The notes: a model not told the origin generated them from the sequence alone. 64,000 nt of DNA from Cephalopachus bancanus (GCA_027257055.1 JAPVLO010000277.1:930001-994000), one strand, 5' to 3'; shown: positions 46,401-58,500, counted from the first letter of the stretch. Numbers and translations: made by a program.

Positions 46401-46910
46401 GAGTCAGGTATACAAATGTGCATTGTGCAGTTACCCTTGTTGATGAGGTGTGCCCCCCTTTGAATAATTGAGTCTGCCGATGGAGCTTTTAACTAATTTT
46501 TTAAGTCTGTCATTGTATTCGTCAGCAGTTTTTTTATTCGTTCTGTTTTGCTATTTCTATTTCTTTACTAAGCTTCTCATTTTCTTCATGCATTATTTTT
46601 CTAATTTTTTTAGTTGTGTGTCTTTATTTGCTAGCATTTCCTTGAGCTTCCCAACCCTAACCACTTTCAGTTCCCTTTCAGAGAATCCTTAGATCTTCAT
46701 TTCTCTTGGGTCACTCACTAGAGCATTATCAGTTTCCTTTGGTGGTGTCACAATTGCTTGATTCTTTGTTATATGTGTAACTTTGCATTGGTGCAAATTT
46801 GAAGAAGCAAAATTCTCTTCAGTCTTTACAGCTGTTTCAGCAGGTGAAGACCTACTTTTGTTGGATTTACAGGCTGATGGGATTGGCTCTAGGGTCATAG
46901 TCTAGTGGAG
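43440..46910 (-). mobile_element. Old L1 sequence, antisense, more than one copy
   Basis: T-rich plus strand with L1 landmarks on the complement (TTCTTGTAGGCAGTATATAG, GTTTCTGTTGAAAAGTCC). The block AATTCCCTCAGCTTTTGTTT at 44909 recurs in altered form at 45796 (AATTTTCTCAGCTTTTATTT), so at least two overlapping old L1 pieces are present. No open ORF. Confidence 0.55.
46352..46460 (-). mobile_element. Young-type L1 3' tip, antisense
   Basis: The complement of the lineage L1 3' end (GGGGTACAGTTAAGAGTCAG, GCATTGTGCAGTTACCC, TGTTGATGAGGTGTGCC). Only about 100 bp inserted, inside the old L1. Confidence 0.7.
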
Positions 46911-47234
46911 ATGGAGTCTAGTAACAGGGCTGTTGCTGGGTCACAGTGATATCTGGCTCACAGGCCTGTTACCAAGATCTTGAGCAGGCATGAGTTCTAG
47001 CTGGACCGAGTGGAGTGGACTGCCTCCAGAACCTTGGTCAGTAAGAGCTGCACTGGAATAAAGATCTGCCCCAAAGTCTACAGATGTTGGGCCTGCTACC
47101 AGGTGCACTGTTGGGTGTGGTTTCCTCTGGGTCCCAGGGAGAATTCCCGCTAGGCTCTGGTATGCTGCAAGTAATGAGGATGCTCCCAAATAAGAGTGAC
47201 TGCCATAAAGGAATTTTTTGTGCTCACTTACTGA

Positions 47235-47335
47235 GTCTTTCAAAAAATTTTTTTAAATGTGTAGGGTGCAGTTCAGGGTGAGGTACGCAAATGTTCATTA
47301 TGCAGGTTGTTGATGGGGTGTGCCTCCCCTCACCC
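47235..47335 (-). mobile_element. Young-type L1 3' tip, antisense
   Basis: GTAGGGTGCAGTTCAGGGTG, TTCATTATGCAGG and TTGATGGGGTGTGCC match the complement of the same L1 3' UTR. Extremely 5'-truncated. Confidence 0.7.
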
Positions 47336-47633
47336 CGCATTTTCCCGGCTGCCATTCCCGCCCCCGCCCTCCCCTGGCAGCTTCCCACGACCGCCAGTCC
47401 CAATAACGGAGTTGTTGCTTCGCTCGCACATGAAGGAGGCCTAGAAGGACACTGACGTGGCTGCTGCGTTGAGTATCTGAAAAACACTGTGTGTCTCGCT
47501 CCCTCACGCCATCCTGCTCAGAACGGCTCACTGGTCCGCCCGAGATGTGACTCAGACCGTGCTGCTTTCCTCCGTCCCTCCAGCAGTGCTTCTAAAACAC
47601 ATTCAACCTATCTTGGTTAAAATTTCGCTCAAG

Positions 47634-47920
47634 CCGGGCTCGGTGGCTCAGCCTGTCATCCCGCGCCTTTGGGAAGCTGAGGTGAGTGGATGGCCCGAGC
47701 CCGTGGGTTCGAGACCCGCCTGGGCAGCGAGACCTCATCTCTACCATCAATCAAAAAATCAGCCGGGCGTGGTGGCGCGCGCCTGTAGTTCCGGCTACTG
47801 GGAAGGCTGGGGCGGAAGGATCGCCGGAGCCCGGCAGGTCGAGGCCGTGGTGGCCGGGAGCAGGCCGCTGCACTCCAGTCCCGTCGACAGAGCGAGACTC
47901 CAACTCAAAAAAAAAAAATT
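47634..47920 (+). repeat. Alu, lineage-specific type
   Basis: Complete. AAAATTTCGCTCAAG before and AAAATTTCTCTCAAG after are the target duplication. Confidence 0.92.
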
Positions 47921-50190
47921 TCTCTCAAGGTCCTTTCTAAGTTGGCCCTGCCATCCTGTCCAGCCTCATCTGGAGCTGCACTTCGCATCCGAATGATACA
48001 GAAATACGTCCATCCTGGCTCACACTACTCTTCCACGACTCTGTGCCTTGCTTCTGTGGATTTGTTGAATGCCCCTGTGATCCCCCTTTCCTGAGCTTCT
48101 GGACGCCCCCTCCTCACCTTTACAGGTTGTACCTTGGAGCATTATCCCTCCAGGCATCTCTCACTGCTTCCCTCAAAGCTGAATTTGGTTCGCCATGGCA
48201 TCCTGTGCGTGGAAACTATCATGGTTCTTACCTCGATATATTAAAACTGTCGTTTTGTAAGTCAAGTCCCTCGGCTCTCGGTGACTGTGGGGGAAAGAAT
48301 CTTCTCTACCCTCCCCATCCCTCGAACTGAGCCCAGGGTCTGCCCTCGAGGGCCACACGTACTGGCCAAACGATGCTGCACTCAATCCCTCTTCCAGACT
48401 GGGGGACACCCTCTAGGTCCACGACCTCTCTGGACCTCTCCTTCATTCCCATAGCGACCTGACCCTTCGTGGCTTTCCCGCATTGGGTCTGCGTCTCACT
48501 CTCAGAAAGAGCCGTGCTCCGTAGGCAGTCTGGCAGAAACTCAGAAAGAACGCAGACGGTCCCTGAGGACTTCCGGGCACTAGTCCCGGTCGCGTGAGGG
48601 TGTGCAGTCTTGAAAGCCAGTGCTGAGGTCCTTCGTCCCTGCTGGGTGCCCAAAAGCCAGTTCCAAGACATCACTCCTCACAGAATGTTCTAAGACCTCG
48701 AGCATCACCAACTCTTACAAAGGTCATAAATTTATTTGCTTGGTTACACAGCCCCTTCCAGGCAGGTGGGTTTCTTAATCACTTGGGACGACCAGATCCC
48801 ATTTCCCTCTCTGAACTTTCCCAGGTGCAGAGAGTAATTTCTGCATCAATCTCGTGTCTAAGTAGCTGTCCTACGTAACCCACTGGATTCTTCCTGCTTG
48901 GGTTTGGGATGGGGTTTTGATCTGAAGTCATCTCTCAGAGCCCGTAGGGTCTCAGAGAGACTGAAACTATTATCTTCACCCTCACTTGAAGTCCTATCCC
49001 CTTCCACAGCCTGGACACTACCCCTTGTATACCCAGCTCCCTAAGCCCCAGAGATGAACCAGGGAAGTTAAGGTCTAAGAGCTCTGTGTACCCACTGGAA
49101 TTTTCTGGGATTCATGGGGTGGTGCAACAGGTCCTGGGGATTTTCACCAGCTTCGAGGAACAGGGCAGAAAAGTGGAGCATTCTGGAGCAAGCTTCGGAA
49201 GAGCCAAAATTTAGGTCAAGCCTTGCCAGGAACCAGAGGAACCAGAGGCGTGTGGTACTCTGGCCCGTCATTCCCCTGGATTGGAGTCCCCCAGTTTTTA
49301 AGAAATAGGAGGCAATATAGGAGGTCATTTTGACTCTCACCCTCTGACTTCCCTGAGTTCTTCCATGAGCTCCACAGGGCAGAATGAAGTCATGCCTGCT
49401 GCCCCAATCACTTACCCGAGATCGAGGAGGGATGTGTTCTCACCTCCCTCCGGAAATTCTAGGCTCTGGGAATCTCTCATCAGACATGAGAGGCTACTTC
49501 CTCGCAATGACCCTTGTAATCCTTTTGACATAAGTGATTCCAGCTAAAGGGATGAGTGGAAGTTAAACAGGGCCGTGGGACTATGCCCCAGACCTTCCCC
49601 AGGGCTAACACCTCCTAGGATTCTCTAGAAATGGGCTAGGTATGGGGACAAAGATCCTCTAGGAGGAAGTTGATCTAGGCAAATGCAGTGAGTTAACTTT
49701 AAACCATCTGCCTTTCATTGCTGTACTCTGTTCTAAAACTCTGTGCTCCTGGTCAGAGCCCAGGATACTACCCCTTCTATACCCAGGCTCCCTAAGCCCT
49801 AAAGATTAGCCAGGGAAGTGAAGGTATAGGAGCTCTGTGTGCCCACTGGAATCTTCTGGGATTCGTGGGATGGAGCGACAAGTCCCAGGGATTTTCACCA
49901 GCCTCTAGGAAACAAAATGTTTTCCAATTTTATTTGGGGTAAAATGTTCATTACAACATGAATATACTGAATACAATATATATTTGGTCCATGAATATAC
50001 CAACCTGCAGGTGCTCAGCAGACTGTATATCACAGAAGAGAAGAATCCAGACTAACGGCACATTAGTATGCAGCTATTGGAGTCCCCTGGGGAGCCTCGG
50101 CAAGACAATTCCCCCAGAAAAATACTCCTGGGAAGAATTATCTTCCTGGACTCTTATCTGACAGCTCTTCAATTAAAAAGTTGTATGTTG
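47921..50190. other. Unclassified intergenic sequence with an internal duplication
   Basis: No exon is recognised. 49008-49165 and 49752-49912 are direct repeats (shared blocks ACTACCCCTT, CTCCCTAAGCCC, AGGAGCTCTGTG-like, GGGATTTTCACCAGC). The rest has no clear repeat identity. Confidence 0.5.
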
Positions 50191-50192
50191 AC

Positions 50193-50480
50193 CAGGCGCG
50201 GTGGCTTGACCTGTCATCCCAGCACTTTGGGAGGCAAAGGCAAAAGGATTGCCTGAGCCTGGGGGTTCGAGACCACCCTGGGCAACTTAGTGAGACTTCA
50301 TCTCTACAGTAAATCACAAAAAAAACTAGCCAGACTTGGTGGTGTGCGTCTATAGTTCCAGCTACTTGGAAGGCTGGGCGGAAGGATCGCCTAAGCCCAG
50401 CAGGTTGAGGCTGTGAGCATGCCACTGCCTTCCAGCCTGGGTGAGAAGAGTGAGACTCCAACTCAAGAAAAAAAGAAAAG
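50193..50480 (+). repeat. Alu (inverted pair, left)
   Basis: GACCAGGCGCGGTGGCTTGA to an A/G-rich tail. Confidence 0.88.
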
Positions 50481-50524
50481 AAAGTTGCATGTTTGCTGGA
50501 ACAACTGCATTTTCTTTTCTTTCT

Positions 50525-50825
50525 TTCTTTTTTTTTTTTTTTTTTGAGTTGGAGTCTCACTCAGTCGCCCAGACTGGAGTGCAGCAGCCGTTCCCAGCCA
50601 CTGCAGCCTCAATCTGCTGGGCTCCAACAATCCTTCCGCCTCAGCCTTCCAAGTAACTGGAACTACAGGCATGCACTACCATGCCCGGCTAATTTTTTGA
50701 TTTATTGTAGAGATGAGGTCTCGCCAAGTTGCCCAGGCGGGTCTCGAACCCGCGGGCTCAGGCAGTCCTCTCACCTCGGCCTCCCAAAGCGCGGGATTAC
50801 AGGCTGGGCCACCGAGCCCAGCCTT
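50525..50825 (-). repeat. Alu (inverted pair, right)
   Basis: A 20-T run, GAGTTGGAGTCTCACTCAGT, ending CACCGAGCCCAGCC. It lies 45 bp from the sense Alu, forming a potential 600-bp hairpin. Confidence 0.9.
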
Positions 50826-50999
50826 GCGTTTTCATCTATTCCATCAGCATCTAGGAGGTGGAGACTAAAAGAATGTTGGAGGAGGGGAGAAATTGGCAGA
50901 AGATCCCAAGTTCTGCAAACCTTATTGAAGGAGAAAAAAAACCCACAGTGTATCACGAAAGCACGAGCTTGACCAAGTCTCTTCTGTGCTTTTCTTATT

Positions 51000-51830
51000 C
51001 CTCTCTCTTCATCCTTCATATGGAAAACAGTTTGGCAGCTCCTCAAAAAATTTAAAAAATGAATTACCGTATGATCCAGCAATTTCACTTCTGGGTATAT
51101 ATCCTAAGCAAACAAAACCAGTGCCTCAAAGAGATGTCTGCGCGCCTATGTTCCTTGCCTTGTTCACGACCGTTGAGTTCCTGTCAACCTACGTTCCCAT
51201 CCATGGATGAGTGGATGAAGAAAACGCAACACAGGCACTGGATGAAATGCCAATCAGCCTTCACAAAGAAGGAGATTCTGTCCTCTGCCACAGTGGGGGT
51301 GAGCCCAAAGGACTCTATGCTGAGTGAAATAAACCAGGCCTAGAAAGACAAACACTCCATGACCTCACTTGCATGCGGACTCCAAAGCACTCGCACTCAT
51401 AGCAGCAGAGAGTAGACGGGTGGCTCCGGTGACTGGGCCTGCGAGACGGGGAATCCCCATGGGGGGGACACAGTCTCAGACAGGAAAAATAGGGGTGTCT
51501 TGAGATGTATCGCACGGCATGATGAATACGGTTGTTAATAATAGTGTGTTAGGGTGGCAGGAGGGTGGGGAAGGAAAAAAAATGAAATAAATAATAAACA
51601 GTAGTGTGTTGGGCAATCCCTGCGGGTCCCCTCCTGCTGTGAGAGCTTTTCTGTCCTCTCAATAAATTCTGCTTTCAAAAAATAATAATATTAATAATAG
51701 TGTGTTGTACATTTGAAAATCACTAAGAGGACGTTCCCACCACAAAAAAATGAGTATTGGAGGTGATGGATGCGGTCATTCGCTTGATTGGTGGCACATT
51801 GTATTCATAAATCATAACTTCACTCTGGGA
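51000..51830 (+). mobile_element. L1 3' fragment, sense, with short insertions
   Basis: ORF2/3' UTR landmarks (TATGGAAAACAGTTTGGCAG, TATGATCCAGCAATTTCACT, TGACCTCACTTGCATG). The L1 3' UTR is split near 51551-51697 by two small insertions that share one target sequence. Confidence 0.7.
51611..51697 (+). mobile_element. Short polyadenylated retroposon, copy B (R-region-like)
   Basis: Starts GGGCAATCCC, then GGGTCCCCTCCTGCTGTG and CTCTCAATAAATTCTGCTTT, followed by an A/AAT tail. TAGTGTGTT lies on both sides (51602-51610 and 51698-51706). Homologous to 27644 and 63638. Confidence 0.78.
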
Positions 51831-51831
51831 T

Positions 51832-51918
51832 GACAGGCGCGGTGGCTCGGCCTGTCATCCCAGCACTTTGGAAGGCAAAGGCGAGAGGATTGCCTGAGCC
51901 CAGGTTTTCGAGACCCCA
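51832..51918 (+). repeat. Alu left-arm fragment
   Basis: GGCGCGGTGGCTCGGCCTGTC to TTTTCGAGACCCC, then cut off. Confidence 0.8.
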
Positions 51919-52679
51919 TAAATATATACAACTATACATTGCCCATTTATAATAAAAATTGTTAAAAAATTATTTGTTCATGAATGTTTGCAGCTGTATT
52001 ATTCACAATAGCCAGAAACTGAAAATCTCTCTCTCTCTCTCCCTCTCTCCAGTCCCCCACAGTCATGCATGAAACCCAGAAAGAGTTAAAATCCTCAGAT
52101 GAACCTGAAGTCATTTGTAGAAGAGATTTAAAGTTCCTTTTTTCAAAAAAGTTCTTGCTCATTTATTAACTGGCATGGTGCTAAAAACCAGTACTACAAA
52201 GTCAAAGAAGTCACAGTCCAAAGGACCACCATTTCCAGCAGTGGCAAGTTAGGCAATGACAAAGGAATTTGGAGCCACTCACTCACTAGAGACAGCTAAA
52301 AAAGTTGTGGAAAATTTGTTTTTAAAATGTCCTAAAAGCAGCAAAGCCTTCAGCCTTGTGCTGCATACAAAAACACGGAGACAGCTTTGAAACACAGTGA
52401 AGAACGAAGGAAGCAAGCTACAAATCATATATCTGTGTTGCCATTTTTATATAGCTCAAAAACAGAAAAACTAAGCTACATCATTTAGTGACGGCTGCTT
52501 AGAAGAGAACCCACAAAGAGAAGCAAACGTATGCTGATTGTCCAAGTCAGAGCCGCGGTTCACCTTGCGGGGAGGCTGGGGTTACTAGACCTTCTGTGGC
52601 ATCAGGGCTTCCGGTGCTAGAAAAGTTCTGTTGTCTTGATCTGCCTGGTGTTTACACTGCGTTTGCTATATATGACATC

Positions 52680-53160
52680 ATTAAGTCATGGACCTACCAT
52701 TTGATCCAGAAATTCCACTACTTGGTGTCTACCCAAAGGAAGAGAGGTCATTATTTTTAAAAAGTGCACCTGCATATTTATAGCAGCACAATTCACAATT
52801 TCAGAGATGTAGAATCAGCCTAAATGCCCATCAGCTCATCAGTGGATAATGAAAATGTGATATATATATATATATTATATATATATATATATAATCTGTA
52901 CACACACATATGTATAGTCATACACACACACCATGGAATACTATTCAGTCATTAAAAAGAACGAAATAATGTCTTTTGCAGTAACTTGGATGGAATTGAA
53001 GACCATCATCTTAAGTGAAGTAATGCAGGAAAGGAAAATCAAATATCGCATGTTCTCACAAGTGGAAGCTAAGTTAAGGGTCTGCAAAAGCATATTGGAT
53101 AATATAATGAACACTGCATACTCAGAATGGGAAAGATGAAAAAATCACCTGTCAGATGCA
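52680..53160 (+). mobile_element. L1 3' ORF2 fragment, sense
   Basis: GACCTACCATTTGATCCAGA, GGAATACTATTCAGTCATTA and TTTGCAGTAACTTGGATGGA are L1 ORF2/3' landmarks. A (TA)n microsatellite has expanded at 52859-52894. Confidence 0.75.
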
Positions 53161-53227
53161 ACATGCACTCAATAGGGTAACAGTCAGGGCATAAAGCTCA
53201 GACTCCACCACTAGACAAAGCAGTCAT

Positions 53228-53636
<409 letters not shown>

Positions 53637-53973
53637 CTATGGTAGCAGATGGCCGTGATAGGACCTGAGCTTTATGGGCAGGAGCCATATGCCCAGTGCA
53701 GAAGGGTCTCCTGGAAACTTCCCACAGGGTCACGCAAGGGGATCTTGGGCACCCACCCAACCTTGGCTTCTCACCTCCTTGCAGTTCACTAACCCACTCT
53801 CTTGCCCCCACACTCGTTCCAACCACAGCAGTGCCCTATACACGTTGTTAGGGTCCAGAATAAACTCTCAGCAACATTTTGCCTCCACTAAGAAGGTGCC
53901 TGGAGGGGGTCTGTGAAGGAGGAGGGAACACAGTGAGAGTCCACTGCAGTGGTGGAATTTAATAATTGAATGT

Positions 53974-54268
53974 TGGCCGGACTCGGTGGCTCAGCCTGTA
54001 ATCTCAGTGCTTTGGGAGGCCGAGGTGAGTGGACTGCCTGAGCCCGCGGGTTCGAGACCCCGCCTGGGCAACTTGGCGAGACCTCATCTCTACAATAAAT
54101 CAAAAATTAGCCGGGCATGGTAGTGTGCACCTGTAATTCTGGCTACTCAGAAGGCTGAGGCAGAAGGATCGACGGAGCCCAGCGGGTCAAGGCTGTGGTG
54201 GCCGGGAGCGGCCACTGCACTCCAGTCTGGGCAATGGAGTGAGACTCCAACTCAAAAGTAAAATAAAA
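53974..54268 (+). repeat. Alu, lineage-specific type
   Basis: GGCCGGACTCGGTGGCTCAG to tail. ATAATTGAATGTT is duplicated at 53961 and 54277. Confidence 0.9.
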
Positions 54269-54382
54269 TAAGATAAAATAATTGAATGTTAATAACAATC
54301 ATGAGTACCTAGTGTATACCAGCATGAATGCACAGTATTTTATAAGCTTTATCTCATTTCATCTTCAAAACTGTAAGACCCA

Positions 54383-54690
54383 GCCAGGCTCGGTGGCTCA
54401 GCCCGTCATCCCAGCACTTTGGGAGGCCGAGGCGAGTGGATGGCCTGAGCCCACGGGTTCGAGACCAGCCTGGGCAACTTGGCGAGACCTCATCTCTACA
54501 AAAAAAAAAGAGAGAAAATAGCCAGTTCTGGTGGCGCACGCCTGTAGTTCCAGCTATTTGCAAGGCTGAGATGGAAGGATCGCGGAGCCCAGCAGGTTGA
54601 CACCAGGGTGGCCGTGAGTGTGCTGCTGCACCCCAGTCTGGGCGAAGAAGTGAGACTCCAACTCATAAATAAATAAATAAATAAAATAAG
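54383..54690 (+). repeat. Alu, lineage-specific type
   Basis: GCCAGGCTCGGTGGCTCAGC to an (AAAT)n tail. AAGACCCAGC-like flank on the left, AAGACAC on the right. Confidence 0.88.
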
Positions 54691-54699
54691 ACACTTTTT

Positions 54700-55690
54700 G
54701 GGAAGAAGAACCCAAGAGTCAGAGATGCCCATGAACAGATCTAAGGGTCTAAGCCTGCACAGCAGAGCATAACCAGTAACACGGCGCCCTGCTGCCTGCC
54801 AGGCTGTACACGCAGAGCCCTGCAGCCATGGCCACCTGGGTGTGAGCCCGCCTTAAGGGGCAGAATCAAACCAAAGTCTGTGTCTTCTCCACTCCTGGAC
54901 ACCCATTGCTGTCCTCAAGGAGGCCAGGCCTGACGACCTCGCCCCAGGGCTGGGTCTTTGCCGCTCCAGGGAGAACCCTCTGGCTTCACCCCTGGCACTG
55001 AGCACCCAACCTTGAACACATCACTGCATCGGCTCTTCTTGTGGGAGGCCAGGGGAGAGTTCCGGCCCATCAACTTCCAAAAGGGAGCTTCTCCCAGAGC
55101 CTTCAAAGTGCCCTGACCCTAGCCAACATTTCGTCTCGCCCATTAGGAAAACAAAGTCCATCCGTGAACGTCCCTGGAAGCTCTTTCAGAGCGCCGGCCT
55201 TAGCCGGCCACCAGAAAAGGAGACAGTCCCATTCCCATCACTTCTGAGCCCTCTCACTGTGGCCAAAAGCCGACCCCTTGAGACCCTTCGAGTCTTGGAA
55301 CATGGCAAGAGGTTCTTGCATACATCCTTTCTGGTCTTAAATTAAGCCTGTTCCGTGACATCCCTTCTCTGGGACCCTGAGCGCTCACTGGGACCCCAGA
55401 GGAAAGGGGAAAGCAGACACTTTCGCTGCCATTCGCATACCGGGATACATCTGAAGTGGGAAGGAAAGCATTCAGGCCAGAGCACGAGGAACCTGGTCTC
55501 TGCTCCTCTTCTGCCGCTAGGAAACATTTCCGCCTCAGCCGAGCCCCGTTTCCTGCCATTTGCAGAAACGGAGGCAGCACTGACTGGCCCAGGGCCTCCT
55601 CTTCCTGGAAGCCTGCCGAAGCTTGTGACCTCCTCAGTCTTGCCCTCCAGGAAGAATGAAGCCAGTGCCCCGCCCCGGTCAGCCCAGCCC
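54700..55690 (+). other. DEFB136 5' flank, unique sequence
   Basis: No repeats or exons recognised. Moderately GC-rich. Open frames on both strands (55254-55580, 55355-55846) are uninformative. Confidence 0.5.
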
Positions 55691-55694
55691 AGCT

Positions 55695-55702
55695 CTATAA
55701 AG
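55695..55702 (+). promoter_or_regulatory. TATA box of DEFB136
   Basis: CTATAAAG lies 58-65 bp before the ATG in a GC-rich context. With initiation about 28 bp downstream it would leave a ~35-nt 5' UTR, typical of short defensin leaders. Confidence 0.7.
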
Positions 55703-55759
55703 CAGCCTGCCTCCCGGGCGGCTCATCTGGCAAGCCCCAGCTCTCTGCCCTCCCCAGCC

Positions 55760-56490
55760 ATGAGCCTCCGTCTTTGCGGGTTACTCTTCCTCCTGGCGAG
55801 CCTAGTGCCTTCAGGTAAGGTGGGGGCGGGGTCTCCCAGGGCCTGAGATCCTTAGAAAAAGCCCCCTCTGGGGACAAGCCTGGCCCGGGGGACCCACTAG
55901 CATCAGATGGGCCGGCAGGTTAGGGACGCGGGTGAGTGGACTTCAGCCTCTGCCCCGGTCTTGTCTTGTTGCTCCAGCTTGGAGTCTGCCAAAGCCTGAG
56001 AGAGGGCCGTGAGTTGTGCGGTGCCCGTATCCTGTCCGGCCACCCAGACTCTCACTGCCTCTCTCACTCCTCACTCTCTGACTCACCAGCCTTCGATGCA
56101 GCCAACTCGCTCAGACGTGGTCAGGGCTGGGAGAATGGTGTCCGGGATCTGGCTCACAAAACAGTCGGCCAGCCCCCAGGAGCTGAGGGCAGGCCTGGGG
56201 TTTCTCCCCGTCTTGTGAGGACCGGTTTTTCTTTGCTGTGGTTTGATTTCCTTCCTTCAGGAATCTGCATATTTGGAAACGATGGTGTGGAAGTTCGAAC
56301 CTGCACTAAGCTCGAAGGCCTGTGTTTCTTCGGGTGCCCAATGGGATGGCAGTGGGTGGCATACTGCCACAACGTCTTGTCTTGTTGTACAAGACTCACA
56401 GCTTCCATACCGCCCCAATCCAAAGAACCATGGGAAGATAAACGTGTTGAGGCTGATAAAATGAAAAAAGTGAACAGCTCAAAGACCTAA
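55760..56490 (+). CDS. DEFB136: Beta-defensin 136 (two exons), extended C-terminus
   Basis: Exon 1 (55760-55814) starts at ATG in AGCCATGAGC and encodes the signal peptide MSLRLCGLLFLLASLVPS, ending in phase 1 at CAG/GTAAGG. Exon 2 (56261-56490) follows CCTTCCTTCAG and ends at TAA. The 94-residue product has cysteines at 33, 40, 44, 54, 60 and 61 (C-x6-C-x3-C-x9-C-x5-CC). It carries FGNDGVEVRTC, LCFFGCPMGWQWVAYCHN and VLSCC, matching DEFB136. Two oddities stand out. A seventh cysteine at residue 21 sits just after the likely signal cleavage site. The tail continues 18 residues past the PPQSKEPW motif (charged, ending VNSSKT), where the human protein, as I recall it, stops after two more residues. 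Intron 446 bp. A young L1 tip is inserted 112 bp after the stop. Confidence 0.95.
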
Positions 56491-56602
56491 ATTCCTGATC
56501 TGTGTGTAAGGATCTGAGAGCCTGTATGCGACCCGTGGGCAGTGGATAGGGTCTAGACTCTGACAACTTACTGGCAAAAATTCCAGAAGGATTTGATAAA
56601 GA

Positions 56603-56785
56603 GGACACTGCAAGGATTAGCAGTAGTGGGAAACTGCCGGGGGAGGGGGGTGGGATTGGCAGTTGAGGGAAACTGCCAGGGGACGGAGGGCAACACCTCA
56701 TCAACAAGGGTACCTGCACGATCAGCATTTGTATACCTAACCCTGAATTGTACCCCGCTTCTTTAAAATTAAAAAATGTCAAAAA
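56603..56785 (+). mobile_element. Young L1 3' tip downstream of DEFB136
   Basis: Only the G-rich 3' UTR (TGCCGGGGGAGGGGGGTGGG, then ACCTGCACGATCAGC and TGAATTGTACCCCG) with an A-rich tail. A target duplication AAGAGGACACTGCA / AAGAGGTCACTGCA flanks it (one mismatch). Confidence 0.85.
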
Positions 56786-56929
56786 AGAGGTCACTGCAGT
56801 GAAAGATGTTCCCTATCCTTTTTTCCGACCGGCCATCTCCAATCATTAATTCCTCTCTCGAGTTCAAATTCAGCTTGTTGATACAAGTCCACAGGCCCCA
56901 GCAATCACAAGTTCTGAGGATTAAACAAC

Positions 56930-57125
56930 AGTTCACCCTGTGCAAGTTGCTCTCTTAAGTAGTTTACATGTATTAGCTCACAATATAACCTTCGGTTCCT
57001 GCCATGTTGCAGATGAAGAATCCTTTCCAAGGTCACACAACTAGCAAGAGTGAGTTAGTACTGGGTTTGAACCCAAGCAGTCTGGAGCTGGTATCTTGAC
57101 CGCCAAACTGCACCACTCCTCAAGA
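56930..57125 (+). repeat. MIR SINE
   Basis: CAGATGAAGAATCC, AAGGTCACACAACTAGCAAG and GGGTTTGAACCCAAGCAGTC are in MIR order. Confidence 0.8.
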
Positions 57126-58139
57126 AATCTAGAAATCTAGCTAGATGGTGGTTCTGATGAGGAGTCGAGAATCCAGCTAGACCCCCGGAACCAGCAAGCC
57201 CCTCGAAACTCATCCTAGGCCTCAACGCGATCATGCTGCTGCTTGCCAGGTCGCAGCTGTGGTTTTCCAGAGTCAAGATCCCACACCCGGAAGACTGCTG
57301 CTGTCACCGCGGTGGCGAAGTGACGGGTCATGCACACCCACGCCACACCCACGGTTCCAGCCACACTTCCACCCACTGCGGGGTTCCCACCCAAGGGCAG
57401 AGACCTCCGGTCTGCATCAAGACCCTAATCAGCCCCTGCTAGGAAGGAGAAGGGCTGCTGAATTTTAGAGCCTCCCTTCTCTAAAGGGTCCTGGAGGGCA
57501 CGCCCTGAGCCCCTGCACCGATGAGCAGGGGTGACCCGTCGGCATGGAGCTCCCCCGATCTCTAATCTCCCAAATTCCAGCAGTAAAAGAAAACCAGAGA
57601 CCCTCGGGAGTCCACAAGGCTAGCTCCCAGGGAGTGTGCGTTGGCTCGTCCTGTGGGCAGTGGCCAGAGTGGTTCTGTGGTGTCAGGCGACCTGCATTGC
57701 TCATTTCAACCCTCCTTCTTGCCCCCAGCAAGACAAGGGTGCAAAAACTCATGAAATAATATAAATGCAAGAAAATTAACATAAAAATATAAAAGAAAAG
57801 AGAAAACTGGGGGGAGGGGAAAAAAACTGTTATCAGATTTCAAAAGGGTCCACAAACTCAAAAAGGACTAAAACTCCCAAACCTTTTCTTGTCACACTGG
57901 CCTGGGACAGACCCAACTCTGACATTGACAGTGGGGTGTGGAATCGACACAATTATTCTCAGCCAAGTCCAGCGAGCAATGGAATACTCCAAATTACTTG
58001 TGCTGAAAACCTGCACGCGAAACAAATAAGGGAACTCAATCATCACACACGTGTTGGCCTTGCGACCCGTTCCGCGTGGTCACGGAGACAGTGACCAGTG
58101 CCTCCAAGGTGGCCACAGGTGCCGTATCTCCCCACCTCC
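57126..58139. other. Unclassified intergenic sequence
   Basis: 57240-57700 is GC-rich without splice or family signals. 57745-57850 is A-rich. No gene seen. Confidence 0.4.
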
Positions 58140-58500
58140 CAGGGAAGGCCCATGACTTTTTTTTTAAATGTTAGATTCAGGAGGGACATGCACAGGTTAG
58201 TTACATGGTATATTGCATGACGGTGAGACTTGGACTTCTACTGAGCCTGTCATCCAAACGGTGAGCCTGCTACCCAATAGTGGTTTTTCAGCCCTTGACC
58301 CCCCTCCACCCTTCCTCTTTGTAGGAGTCTCCAGTGTCTGTTGTTGCCATCTGTGTGTACCCAGTGTTGGCTCCCACTTATAAGTGAGAACCTGCAGTAT
58401 TTGGTTTTCTGTTTCTGCACTGATTCGCTTAGAACGACAGCCTCCAGCTATAACCATGTGGCTGCAAAGGACATGGCTGTGTTCTTTTTTATGGCTGCGA
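58140..58500 (-). mobile_element. L1 3' UTR fragment, antisense
   Basis: TTCAGGAGGGACATGCACAG, TGTACCCAGTGTTGGCTCCC and GTGAGAACCTGCAGTATTTG are the complement of an older L1 3' UTR. Confidence 0.7.

Noticed and set aside
51611..51697. Interpretation of the short repeats as transcription terminators or tRNA-derived SINEs
   Set aside because: There are no A/B box motifs or cloverleaf. AATAAA plus an A-tail and TSDs point to a retroposed Pol II transcript.
56009..56218. Additional coding exon inside the DEFB136 intron
   Set aside because: It is not needed for the canonical two-exon structure and has no phase-compatible splice sites.
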